NCBI RefSeq assembly: GCF_017745275.1
Contig: NZ_JAGHZS010000001.1
Location: 248,001-312,000, forward strand
Direction of reading: 5' to 3'
Origin: Chitinophaga sp.
GTDB taxonomy: Bacteria > Bacteroidota > Bacteroidia > Chitinophagales > Chitinophagaceae
DNA length: 64,000 bases
Shown: positions 27,401 through 34,463 of the stretch, piece after piece
How the letters are laid out: the number at the start of each line of letters is the position of its first letter
Numbering within the stretch: position 1 is the first letter of the stretch
The notes under the pieces: generated by a model
What the model was told of the DNA's origin: nothing
Databases searched by the model: none
The model's input: only the letters and a program-made list of their open reading frames with translations
Position numbers and translations under genes: made by a program

Positions 27401-27823
27401 GCTAGGGAACATTCAGCTGCAGATAATAAACCTGGACAATATCATGATAATACCGCCAGTTATTCAGGTGGACAAAAGGCGCAATTCACCTATGCTATCC
27501 TAGGTGCAGCTATAGCCCATCAATTTGGCATTTTTGAAGAAGGGAAGCAGCATCGAAGTTTAAGATTTATTACTGTGGATGAAGCTTTTAGCAAACTAGA
27601 TCCCGAGAAAAGTCAATTCTTAATGGAATTCTGCGCTCAGCTTAATTTACAGATTTTGGTTGTAACCCCATTGGACAAAATTAATATAGCAGAGCCTTAT
27701 ATCCATGCAGTCCATTTCGTCGAGATTAAAAATAAACGGCATTCCGTAGTCTATAATCTAACAATGGACGAATACAGAGATAGGAAAGAGGAATTTAATC
27801 ACCTAGCCACAATTACAGAATGA
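24425..27823 (+). CDS. jetC: Wadjet subunit JetC (SMC-like ATPase, MukB/MksB relative)
   Basis: 1132 residues. Walker A is GANGSGKT (45-52) in the head, then two long coiled-coil arms (about 300-430 and 640-960) with a hinge-like region near 440-620, and the C-terminal head half with the ABC signature YSGGQKAQF and Walker B LRFITVDEAFSKLD. The aspartate-glutamate pair for ATP hydrolysis is intact. JetC extrudes DNA loops and, with JetD, acts on small circular plasmids. The start may instead be the ATG at 24440; both overlap jetB. Its stop overlaps the jetD start (ATGA). Confidence 0.93.
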   Translation: MSTLFMNNNAEGGYRLRYMEIYNWGTFHGKVYKLIPNGRTSLLTGANGSGKTTLIDALLTLLVPSNKRFYNQSSGAEIKKERDEQSYFWGYHGKTYSEEDETSKTEQLRNKAENPYSVLLACFQNSGTLHTITLVQIRWFSGGSLKKAYIIAPYPLTVAEHFGKDQFDIRGEWRKKIKKQFPKLDLYDSFKDYSSRFSDLFGLKEKALSLFNQTVGIKVLGDLTQFVRQQMLEEPESEEQFKHLHSHYMDLLISHNAIKKDEKQLELLTPIVDNKISLVKQENDLDILLHLSTLAPLYADKLEFTILNKKTESLEQSISIQNQKKEELSNIVRLEEMERDQLISQKAALNIDHQIGLLNKDLTSEIEKRDRKQAHSTDYNKLVVHLGLHTVANEVDFHENLKILQEKKTKLEDQLEELTEKRFDYKSIQKQLQEKTEQLQAAVNSYMNRKNRIPPDLIHVRAQLLDLLETGEEELPFVGELLRVNDSESHWEDSIERVLNSFSRQLVVPERYIKQVNHFVHSNNLGTRLIYQLVDTKKGQSYIIWPTEEELLINKLEIKNSTSYKDWLKNQLFERYNYLCTDNLEVFYGSRKSITSNGLIRNLHRHEKDDRPNKWSKLNYTLGWDNKETIQLLMGEKELAQKEYRSINKQLEEHLLVIKKLENVRPLLIQMSLVASFDEINWEKHAVKIESILRQVEELKGSSDQYQAISKQLEQIEASLIEKKKTVETYIKEITKQESDYLRFNQRKIAIKFDILSEEEEASIQSFFAIEKIETNEVITLEALAKFKEETQELLKKKTTVSAENIRKIKESTIEKIAEFLHPPDNLLREFPDWSGDVINISTQLTSLDELEDIYNNIRHQRLVEHKRRFREYMDKSMLDALTSYRTWLNNEEEKIKDVIAELNIPLRKITFNKNPDTYLQLEYRPTKEQEIKLFKEQLSSAIPSALEFSIQTDDAYRENVFQQIKNLITELQKEETWRKKVTDIRNWLSFSAREHSAADNKPGQYHDNTASYSGGQKAQFTYAILGAAIAHQFGIFEEGKQHRSLRFITVDEAFSKLDPEKSQFLMEFCAQLNLQILVVTPLDKINIAEPYIHAVHFVEIKNKRHSVVYNLTMDEYRDRKEEFNHLATITE

Positions 27824-28959
27824 TCACTCCCGCTGAACTAAAGACAAAAGCAGATAAACAATTTTTTAAAATAATGTCTGCTCAATTAAAAGGTTCTCTC
27901 ATTTTTCCTATAGCTATTCGTAGTGATAAACAAATCACAGGGAGTAACTACACTGACTGGAAAAATGATGTACTCCCTCTTTACCAAGGCTCTAAATCGA
28001 TTATAGGAAAAGGATATTCGGTTGACTGGAAATACAAAATCATCAACGGTACCCGTCAACAGGTACCGACAAATATTTACATCGAAACACTGGAGGACTA
28101 TTTATACTTAACTCATCGCTCAGTCGATTATAAAAAAATTAGCCATGCCCATAGCTTGATAACTATATATTTTGCAGAATTGGTAATTTGGGCAAGCAAC
28201 AATCCTTCAATTCTGCTTACTTATGCAACTGAATGGGAAGAGCTGTTATTAGTTTGCAAATTCTTTACATCAAATAGTGCCCCTTATCCATACTACATCC
28301 GAGAACTACCATTTGAAGTCCATTCAAAATTTATTGAACAACATACAGGCATTTTAAAAAAATTATTGGATATCCTGCTACCAGAGAAAATGATTAACAA
28401 GAATGAGACTGATTTTACTTTAAGATACTATTTAAAAAAAGCAAATACTTTCACTCAGATCCGATTACTTGATGATGAGCTCAAACCTTACCTTGGTTAT
28501 AAAGAATGTAGTCTTCCGTTAGACGATGTTGCATGGTTAAAATGGACTCCATCAAAAGTTTTTATAATTGAAAACAAGACCTGCTTTCTAACATTTCCCA
28601 AGATCAAAGACGCTATCGCCATCTTTGGAGAAGGGTTTAAAAGCAGTCTAACTAAACATATCCCCTGGCTGCAAAATACAGATATTTATTGTTGGTTTGA
28701 TCTAGATGGATCAGGATTTGAAATGTTAAATATGATTCGTCAATACTATCCAAATGCATCGAGCTTTCTGATGGATATCAAGACATTTGAAGCTTTTGAA
28801 AACTTTGTAGTTGCAAATAGTCCAAAAATAAAGACGCTTAACTATCTGATGCCAGATGAACGAAAGCTTTATCACTATCTTGTCAGCCAAAAACTACGAT
28901 TAGAACAAGAAAGAATTTCTCAACAGTTTGTCCAACAATCTATACAGAAATTAAATTAA
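27820..28959 (+). CDS. jetD: Wadjet subunit JetD (DUF3322-DUF2220, topoisomerase VI-like nuclease)
   Basis: 379 residues. The N-terminal DUF3322 half is followed by a toprim-like DUF2220 domain: KVFIIENKTCFLTFP with the conserved glutamate E251, and DIYCWFDLDGSGFEMLNMIR with D294 and D296 as the DxD acids. These residues bind the metal that cuts plasmid DNA once JetABC has extruded it. All expected acids are present. The start overlaps the jetC stop by four bases. The sequence ends in a polar tail (LRLEQERISQQFVQQSIQKL). Type I is the best fit from the domain set; assignment needs alignment. Confidence 0.9.
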   Translation: MITPAELKTKADKQFFKIMSAQLKGSLIFPIAIRSDKQITGSNYTDWKNDVLPLYQGSKSIIGKGYSVDWKYKIINGTRQQVPTNIYIETLEDYLYLTHRSVDYKKISHAHSLITIYFAELVIWASNNPSILLTYATEWEELLLVCKFFTSNSAPYPYYIRELPFEVHSKFIEQHTGILKKLLDILLPEKMINKNETDFTLRYYLKKANTFTQIRLLDDELKPYLGYKECSLPLDDVAWLKWTPSKVFIIENKTCFLTFPKIKDAIAIFGEGFKSSLTKHIPWLQNTDIYCWFDLDGSGFEMLNMIRQYYPNASSFLMDIKTFEAFENFVVANSPKIKTLNYLMPDERKLYHYLVSQKLRLEQERISQQFVQQSIQKLN

Positions 28960-29005
28960 TAGCTAATGGAACATGAGATAAAATCTAATTCAGTTAAAAA
29001 TGAAG

Positions 29006-29829
29006 TGTAATAGCTACTACTTGATCTGACAGTACGAGGGATTTTTGTATGGTTAAGTAGTAGCTAAAGATAGCTCATTTATTTGTTTTTCTTTAGCCCG
29101 GTGCTTACTTACCATAAAGGTCTCCATTGGCGTTTTTCCGTAACAATATTTTCCGCTGTGTGGCCTTTGATTATTATAATATTCCAACCACCCGTCCAGG
29201 TCAGCTTGTAGTTGTTCTAATGTTGTGTAAAGTCTTTTACGGAAAGCAACCACATAAAATTCCTCTTTAATAGTCCGATTAAGCCTTTCACAAATACCAT
29301 TAGACTGAGGGCTTCTGACTTGTGTTTTAGAGTGTTCTATGCCCTCTATTGTTAAATACAGCTCATATTCACGATGCTCATACTTGCCTTTATATTCAGA
29401 TCCTCTATCAGTTAAAATGCGCATCATAGGTACCTGCTGTTCTTCAAAAAATGGCAGCACCCTGTCATTAAGGAGGTCCGCTGCTGTAATAGCATTTTTC
29501 CGGTCATAAACTTTTGCAAAGGCAATCCTGGAATAGGTATCAATAAAGGCTTGCTGGTAGATCCTTCCAACTCCTTTAATATTACCAACGTAGTAAGTGT
29601 CTTGTGCACCAAAATAGCCTGGGTGCTCTGTTTCTATTTCTACGAAGGCTTTCCTTTTCTCTTTTTTGCGCTCAATTGCCATCATCTGTGCTTCTGTAAG
29701 AACTATTCCATCCTGAGCGACCCTAGCAAGCCCTAATGATGTTTCATCCCCGAAAATAAACTGCTGCCTTCTATTTGGATTGTGTCTTCCGGGAAATACT
29801 CTGCCTAAGAAAAAAAAATTGCGTGTCTA
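29006..29829 (-). mobile_element. Truncated IS481-type insertion sequence
   Basis: The end at 29006 begins TGTAATAGCTACTACTTGAT and CTGACAG, like the TGT-starting terminal repeats of IS481-type elements. The transposase frame is cut off at its N-terminal side near 29829, where an in-frame TAG lies upstream; I find no matching opposite terminus before the next gene. It marks the right edge of the Wadjet region and is probably immobile. Confidence 0.7.
29053..29826 (-). pseudogene. IS481-family transposase, N-terminally truncated
   Basis: From the ATG at 29685 there are 210 residues, but the frame stays open upstream to about 29826 with clear homology (GRVFPGRHNPNRRQQFIFGD and TSLGLARVAQDGIVLTEAQM). 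The integrase core shows the acids in AFIDTYSRIAFAKVY, RILTDRGSEYKG and SNGICERLNRTIKEEFY, and ends WLEYYNNQRPHSGKYCYGKT. The helix-turn-helix domain that binds the IS ends is missing, so the protein should not transpose on its own. Confidence 0.8.
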
Positions 29830-29878
29830 TGCCTGTTTATCAAAGTAACTTTTGCAGATGTTGATATAACGCTAACGA

Positions 29879-30865
29879 CTATTGCGTCCGACAAATAACA
29901 ATACTATCCGTGCCGGCAAATACCAGGTTGGAATGCCGGTTCACTAACAAAAACACTTCATTATTATGATCAATTACCCGGTAATCCGAAAGCGCTTTCG
30001 GAAGTTCCAGTTCTATAAGCTGTTTCGTATCCAGCTCTAATAACTTCTGTTTGTTTTTCCAATCATCTGATTTAAATGCCGGCGTCAGTATGGCATACTT
30101 GCCCGATGAAGAGAATATGCATTCTTTACCTCCCTTTTTATTCTCTTTGTACAATCTCCCCAGAGAAAATAATGTTTCTTTTACTGTTCCTTTTTCATCT
30201 ACCGTACTTAATTCCGAGAACTCCATTCCAGGCTTTAAATAACCGCCATCCCTGTCGCCGATCCCGTACAGGAGTGAAACGTTCTTTTTATTCAGCGCAT
30301 GCAAGATTGTAAATGCTTTCTGCGGCTTATCGAAACTTTCGTTTTCCACGGCGATCGGTTGTTTGTTGTTCCAGTATTTTAAATCCAGCCAACTGGCAGT
30401 CTCTTTTTCTACATCGACCAACAGGTTGGCTGCATATACAGGTAACATGCCTGCATTGGTGAAAAGTATAGGTATTATGTTGGTATCAGTGTTGCCGGCC
30501 GAATAGTAATTAGACAGGGCTCTATCGAAATTTGGATACTTTGTTTTAGGAAGATGATTAGTGATAGAAATCCTGGTGGGTGTGTTTTTATTGCCTTCAC
30601 TATATAGAATGACGATATCATTTTTAGAAGAATAAAGCCCTGCATAGTTTTGAAAATGGAAGAAAGCCGGCGTTTCGAAAACATCACAGGCTATTTCATC
30701 TACCCGTGTTTCCACGATTTCATTCCCTTTAAACCACGCTAAAAAGCAGGTGTCGTCCTGTGAATAATATCCCACAACGGTTCCCGTATTTAAGAGTACG
30801 ATCCTGTGAAATTGTTTTTGTGCGGCATCCTGGATTTCAAATGTCTGGGTAGGTGCTAATTTCAT
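29879..30865 (-). CDS. Hypothetical protein (328 residues), duplicated 3' end nearby
   Basis: I do not recognise the family. The protein has no signal peptide or membrane segment and is rich in short beta strands (for example IVLLNTGTVVGYYSQDD, DIVILYSEGN, VSLLYGIGDRDGG, KYAILTPAF, FLLVNRHSNLVFAGTDSIVI), which suggests a beta-propeller-like or stacked-sheet fold. The C-terminal 16 codons have a diverged second copy at 21836-21890, so a paralog or a recombined copy once lay to the left. Its base composition is like the chromosome and unlike the Wadjet genes. Confidence 0.7.
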   Translation of the reverse strand: MKLAPTQTFEIQDAAQKQFHRIVLLNTGTVVGYYSQDDTCFLAWFKGNEIVETRVDEIACDVFETPAFFHFQNYAGLYSSKNDIVILYSEGNKNTPTRISITNHLPKTKYPNFDRALSNYYSAGNTDTNIIPILFTNAGMLPVYAANLLVDVEKETASWLDLKYWNNKQPIAVENESFDKPQKAFTILHALNKKNVSLLYGIGDRDGGYLKPGMEFSELSTVDEKGTVKETLFSLGRLYKENKKGGKECIFSSSGKYAILTPAFKSDDWKNKQKLLELDTKQLIELELPKALSDYRVIDHNNEVFLLVNRHSNLVFAGTDSIVICRTQ

Positions 30866-30981
30866 TATGCTTTATTTGGGCTTTAGAGCTGGTTAGTACA
30901 GTGGTTAAACTAATATAAACAAACCTGCAAATAGGGGCAAATTTTATTAGAATGAGCTGAATATATACAATATAACACACA

Positions 30982-31022
30982 AAATTAAAGGCACTGATAA
31001 AGCTTATCAGTACCTTTAATTT
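30982..31022. terminator. Long hairpin terminator
   Basis: AAATTAAAGG (30982-30991) pairs with CCTTTAATTT (31013-31022), and an inner stem ACTGATAA/TTATCAGT closes on a 3-base loop. It lies downstream of the minus-strand PhnB-like gene and ends its transcript before the 328-residue gene. Confidence 0.8.
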
Positions 31023-31065
31023 GGGTCAGAATAAACCGATCGAATCAATCAGGAATTCTGCTTTA

Positions 31066-31497
31066 TTAATTAGCGACAGGATAGGTATAATTAAACATCC
31101 ATTTGATACCAAACTTATCTTCACACATGCCAAAATAAGCGCCCCAAAACGTTTTATTCACAGGCATTTCAATTTTTCCACCAGTTGAAAGTGCTTTAAA
31201 CAGGCTATCCACTTCTTCTTCTGAATCGGCCTGAATCACCAGGTGTATATTATTTCCCAACTGCACTTTCTGTTCCATTGACTCCAGGAAGTCTGTAGCC
31301 ATCAGCACAGCTCCACTTTTCGTGGTGAGTATTATATTCATAATTTTATCCCGCTCATGCGGCTGCATATTTTCGCTACCGGGAGTATCCCTGAAACGGG
31401 CGAAGGAAGTGAACTCTCCGCCAAAAACAGACTTGTAGAAATTCATGGCCTCTTCAGTATTACCCTGAAAATTGAAATAAGTGGTGATTGCTTGCAT
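31066..31497 (-). CDS. VOC-superfamily PhnB-like protein
   Basis: 143 residues, with the usual start ITTYFNFQGNTEEAMNFYKSV and the paired beta-alpha-beta-beta-beta modules of the vicinal-oxygen-chelate fold. MATDFLESM, NNIHLVIQADSEEEVDSLFKAL and FWGAYFGMCEDKFGIKWMFN are typical of the PhnB/glyoxalase-like group (often called 3-demethylubiquinone-9 3-methyltransferase-like, although that activity is unproven). The substrate is unknown. A TACCTTTG box (31522-31529, minus strand) lies 25 bases upstream. It is divergent from the GlxA-type regulator. Confidence 0.88.
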   Translation of the reverse strand: MQAITTYFNFQGNTEEAMNFYKSVFGGEFTSFARFRDTPGSENMQPHERDKIMNIILTTKSGAVLMATDFLESMEQKVQLGNNIHLVIQADSEEEVDSLFKALSTGGKIEMPVNKTFWGAYFGMCEDKFGIKWMFNYTYPVAN

Positions 31498-31615
31498 GAT
31501 AAAGATGTTTTATGCTGAAAACAAAGGTAAAGACAGAAAGCAATCACCATAAACGGTAAATCCGGCAACTTATGACAGGTGTTTGCGTCATTTGTTTGAT
31601 TTACATTTGGTCATT

Positions 31616-32593
31616 ATGATCAAGATATTCATCCTCGCCGTAAGAAATGCCGGCGTGGCATCCATTGTGGACTGCCAGCAAGTTTTTACCATGGTGAACA
31701 CCTTTCTGACCGAGCGGGGCAAAAAGGCGCTGTTTGAGGTACGACTCGCAGGCATTACAGACGACGTAAACTATAATGGAGGCCTTTTTAAAGTAAAACC
31801 GGAAGTGAGGCTGCAGGATATACAAACTGCAGATCTCATTATAATCCCTGCCTTAACAGGTGATATGACTACTGCGGTGATGCTGAATACACCCTACTCG
31901 CTGTGGGCCGCCGAACAATATAAAGAGGGTGTTGAAATCGCCTGCTTAAGCTCCGGTGTTTTTATACTTGCCTTCTCCGGGCTCCTGAAAGGCCGGCAAT
32001 GTACCACCCACTGGAGTTATGCCAATGAGTTAAAGTTCTACTACCCTTCCATCGATGTGGCAGATGAACGTATGATCACCGACCAACATGGCCTGTATTC
32101 CTGCGGAGGTGGTAATGCCTACTGGAACTTACTGCTACACCTGGTGGAAAAATACGCAGGCCGGGAAATTGCCATCTACGCTGCTAAATATTTCGTTATT
32201 GACCTCGATAAAAGTATACAGTCACCCTTCATTGTGTTCCATGGCCTGAAAGAACATCACGATGACAATATCAAAGAAGTACAATCATATATTGAAAAGC
32301 ATTATAAAGAAAAGCTCACGGTAGATGAACTGGCGAAGGCATTCAACATGAGCCGAAGGTCCTTTGAACGACGATTTAAAAAAGCCACCAGGAATACCGT
32401 TGCTGAATATATACAACGGGTTAAAATTGAAGGAGCAAAAAAACAACTGGAAATAGGAAGAAAATCTATCCGGGAAGTAATGCTGAATGTTGGCTATACA
32501 GATACCCAAAGCTTTAGAGACGTTTTCCGGCGCTTTACAGGCATGACTCCTGTAGAATACAAAAACAAATACGCGAGGAAAATACTGGACTGA
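31616..32593 (+). CDS. GlxA-type transcription regulator (DJ-1-like plus AraC domain)
   Basis: The start at 31616 (MIKIFILAVRNAG) is preferred over the ATG at 31583, as the fold begins here. 325 residues. The N-terminal DJ-1/PfpI-like domain (about 1-175) has the elbow region ACLSSGVFILAFSGLL with the cysteine of that family, probably a ligand sensor. The C-terminal AraC domain (about 225-320) has two helix-turn-helix units, LTVDELAKAFNMSRRSFERR and VMLNVGYTDTQSFRDVFRRF, followed by TGMTPVEYKNKY. It probably responds to a small metabolite and controls nearby genes. Confidence 0.9.
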   Translation: MIKIFILAVRNAGVASIVDCQQVFTMVNTFLTERGKKALFEVRLAGITDDVNYNGGLFKVKPEVRLQDIQTADLIIIPALTGDMTTAVMLNTPYSLWAAEQYKEGVEIACLSSGVFILAFSGLLKGRQCTTHWSYANELKFYYPSIDVADERMITDQHGLYSCGGGNAYWNLLLHLVEKYAGREIAIYAAKYFVIDLDKSIQSPFIVFHGLKEHHDDNIKEVQSYIEKHYKEKLTVDELAKAFNMSRRSFERRFKKATRNTVAEYIQRVKIEGAKKQLEIGRKSIREVMLNVGYTDTQSFRDVFRRFTGMTPVEYKNKYARKILD

Positions 32594-32663
32594 CCAAAAT
32601 CTATGCTTCTATCAGCGGAGTACCTGCTTCTTTTTCTTATTATTGTTACCACAATTCATTAGC

Positions 32664-33233
32664 ATGCAGGAGCAACTGACTAAATTTATTACAGACAGGA
32701 TTCAATTAACCGAAGCTGATCTACAACAAGTACTTTCCTGTTTCCATCTGCTGGTTGCAAAAAAGAATGAAATAATTGGAAGAACAGGAGAACCATCGAG
32801 ACGAATGTTTTTCGTCAACAAAGGATGCCTGCGCGTATATTACATAAAACCCGACGGAAGAGAAGCTACGCGCCGGTTTGCTTTCGAAAATTCCTTTTCT
32901 ACCTCTTTAACGTCTTTTATCGGTGGTACATTGCTCAAGGAAGATACGCAAGCCGTTGAGCCATCACAGTTGCTGTATATTAACCGGGAAGATTTTTACA
33001 GGCTGCTTAACACCATTCCTAACTGGGAAAAATTCTATCGCGGTTTCCTCGAACAAGCCTATATCATTAATACCAGCAGGCTGGAAGACTTTATTACCCT
33101 CAATCCACGGGAGCGTTATCAGTTACTGCTAAAAGAAAACCCCGAAATGGTGCTCCGACTCCCTAATAAGTTAGTGGCAAATTATCTCAATATTACCCAG
33201 GAAGCACTCAGCAGAATAAAATCCGGATCCTGA
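32664..33233 (+). CDS. Crp/Fnr-family transcription regulator
   Basis: The start at 32664 (MQEQLTKFITDRIQL) is chosen; an ATG 21 bases upstream is also possible. 189 residues. A cyclic-nucleotide-binding-like beta roll (about 25-115) has NEIIGRTGEPSRRMFFVNKG and the phosphate-cassette region SFSTSLTSFIGG, without the arginine-serine pair needed for cAMP binding. A short C-terminal winged helix (RLPNKLVANYLNITQEALSR) binds DNA. Such small Crp-like proteins are common in Bacteroidota and often control stress genes. Followed after 68 bases by the amidohydrolase on the same strand. Confidence 0.87.
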   Translation: MQEQLTKFITDRIQLTEADLQQVLSCFHLLVAKKNEIIGRTGEPSRRMFFVNKGCLRVYYIKPDGREATRRFAFENSFSTSLTSFIGGTLLKEDTQAVEPSQLLYINREDFYRLLNTIPNWEKFYRGFLEQAYIINTSRLEDFITLNPRERYQLLLKENPEMVLRLPNKLVANYLNITQEALSRIKSGS

Positions 33234-33301
33234 TTATTTGATCCTGATCAATGTTATAGAAAACAGATAGCTGGACTTTTGTGTCTCAAATTAATTCAGC
33301 T

Positions 33302-34249
33302 ATGCGTATTATCACATTAGAAGAACACGTTACTTTACCTGAGTTTGCCCACGAGATACAACAATGGCCTCTTCCACCACAAGCAATGGAAAAACTGGAA
33401 GACATCAACAATGCCCGCTTACAATCCATGGACGATAACGGTATTGATATACAGGTATTATCTGTAGTAGGCCGGGGCGCGGAAAGTTTACCTCCCCGGG
33501 AAGCCCTGCAATTTGTTGCCAGGTATAATGATTTGCTGGCCGCAAAAATTGCCGTACATCCTACCCGGTTCAGGGCATTTGCGCATTTACCCATGTGCGC
33601 TCCTGAAGCAGCTGCAAACGAGCTGGAAAGAGTAAAATCAGCACATCATTTCTGTGGCGCTTTAATCAACGGGCTTACCAATGGTAAATTCCTCGACCAT
33701 CCTGATTTCACGCCACTGCTGGCAAAAGCAGAGCAATTACAAATGCCGCTGTACCTGCATCCTGGCCTGCCACCCAAAGCGGTTGCCGATGCCTATTACA
33801 ACGATCTGCCGGGATCATTAAGTGTGATGCTTGCGTGCGGCGGTTGGGGATGGCATGCGGAAACAGCCCTGCACATACTACGTTTGATTACCACAGGCAC
33901 ACTGGACCGGTATCCCCGGTTAAAGCTTATCATTGGTCACATGGGAGAAATGATACCGATGATGATGTCCAGGCTGGATGAAAAATTCGAGGCAGGCACG
34001 GGCTATCATCAGCGGTCTGTGAGCCAAACCCTGCGTGATCAGGTACACATTACTACCAGTGGCATTTTTACATTACCTCCACTGATGGCCGCACTGGGAA
34101 CTTTTGGTATTGATAATGTCATGTTCTCGGTAGACTATCCTTTCAGTACAAATGAAGTAGGGAAGCAATTACTGGAGAGCATTCCATTGCCACCTGATCA
34201 AGTAGCGAAGATAGCAGGCGGAAATGCAGAGAGATTATTGGGCTTGTGA
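33302..34249 (+). CDS. Amidohydrolase-family protein, resorcylate/ACMS decarboxylase-like
   Basis: 315 residues counted from MRIITLEEHVTLPEF; the ATG at 33281 would add seven residues. The TIM-barrel metal ligands are visible: EEH near the start, LYLHPGLPP (about residue 157), LKLIIGHMGEMIP (about 217-229) and the aspartate in FSVDYPFS (about 281). This set matches the amidohydrolase-2 group that performs non-oxidative decarboxylation of aromatic acids. The true substrate is unknown. It may be controlled by the Crp-like gene before it. Confidence 0.87.
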   Translation: MRIITLEEHVTLPEFAHEIQQWPLPPQAMEKLEDINNARLQSMDDNGIDIQVLSVVGRGAESLPPREALQFVARYNDLLAAKIAVHPTRFRAFAHLPMCAPEAAANELERVKSAHHFCGALINGLTNGKFLDHPDFTPLLAKAEQLQMPLYLHPGLPPKAVADAYYNDLPGSLSVMLACGGWGWHAETALHILRLITTGTLDRYPRLKLIIGHMGEMIPMMMSRLDEKFEAGTGYHQRSVSQTLRDQVHITTSGIFTLPPLMAALGTFGIDNVMFSVDYPFSTNEVGKQLLESIPLPPDQVAKIAGGNAERLLGL

Positions 34250-34382
34250 GGGTAAACAGTGAACCCGGTTAATGGTAGTGTTTAATAACATTCTAATCCG
34301 TCTTCACGGTCAGGCCTACCGGGAATTACTTTTTGTCAGAAATTCCGAAAAATGTCACAAATCGATGCATTAAATTAAACAA

Positions 34383-34411
34383 GCGAGGCCTTCCCCAGGG
34401 AAACGCCTCGC
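34383..34411 (-). terminator. Hairpin between convergent genes
   Basis: GCGAGGC (34383-34389) pairs with GCCTCGC (34405-34411), with an inner TTCCC/GGGAA stem. On the minus strand it is followed by CTTGTTTAATTT, so it probably ends the transcript of the SusCD-linked operon. Confidence 0.7.
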
Positions 34412-34463
34412 CTGTATTAACCACCTCTATGTTTCACAAAAGCTTCTCCTGTTGCCAGGTGAA

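Noticed and set aside
22376..28959. Chromosomal MukBEF/MksBEF condensin
   Set aside because: The fourth gene is a DUF3322-DUF2220 nuclease and the first two match DUF3375 and DUF4194, the Wadjet set; AT-rich island context also fits defence.
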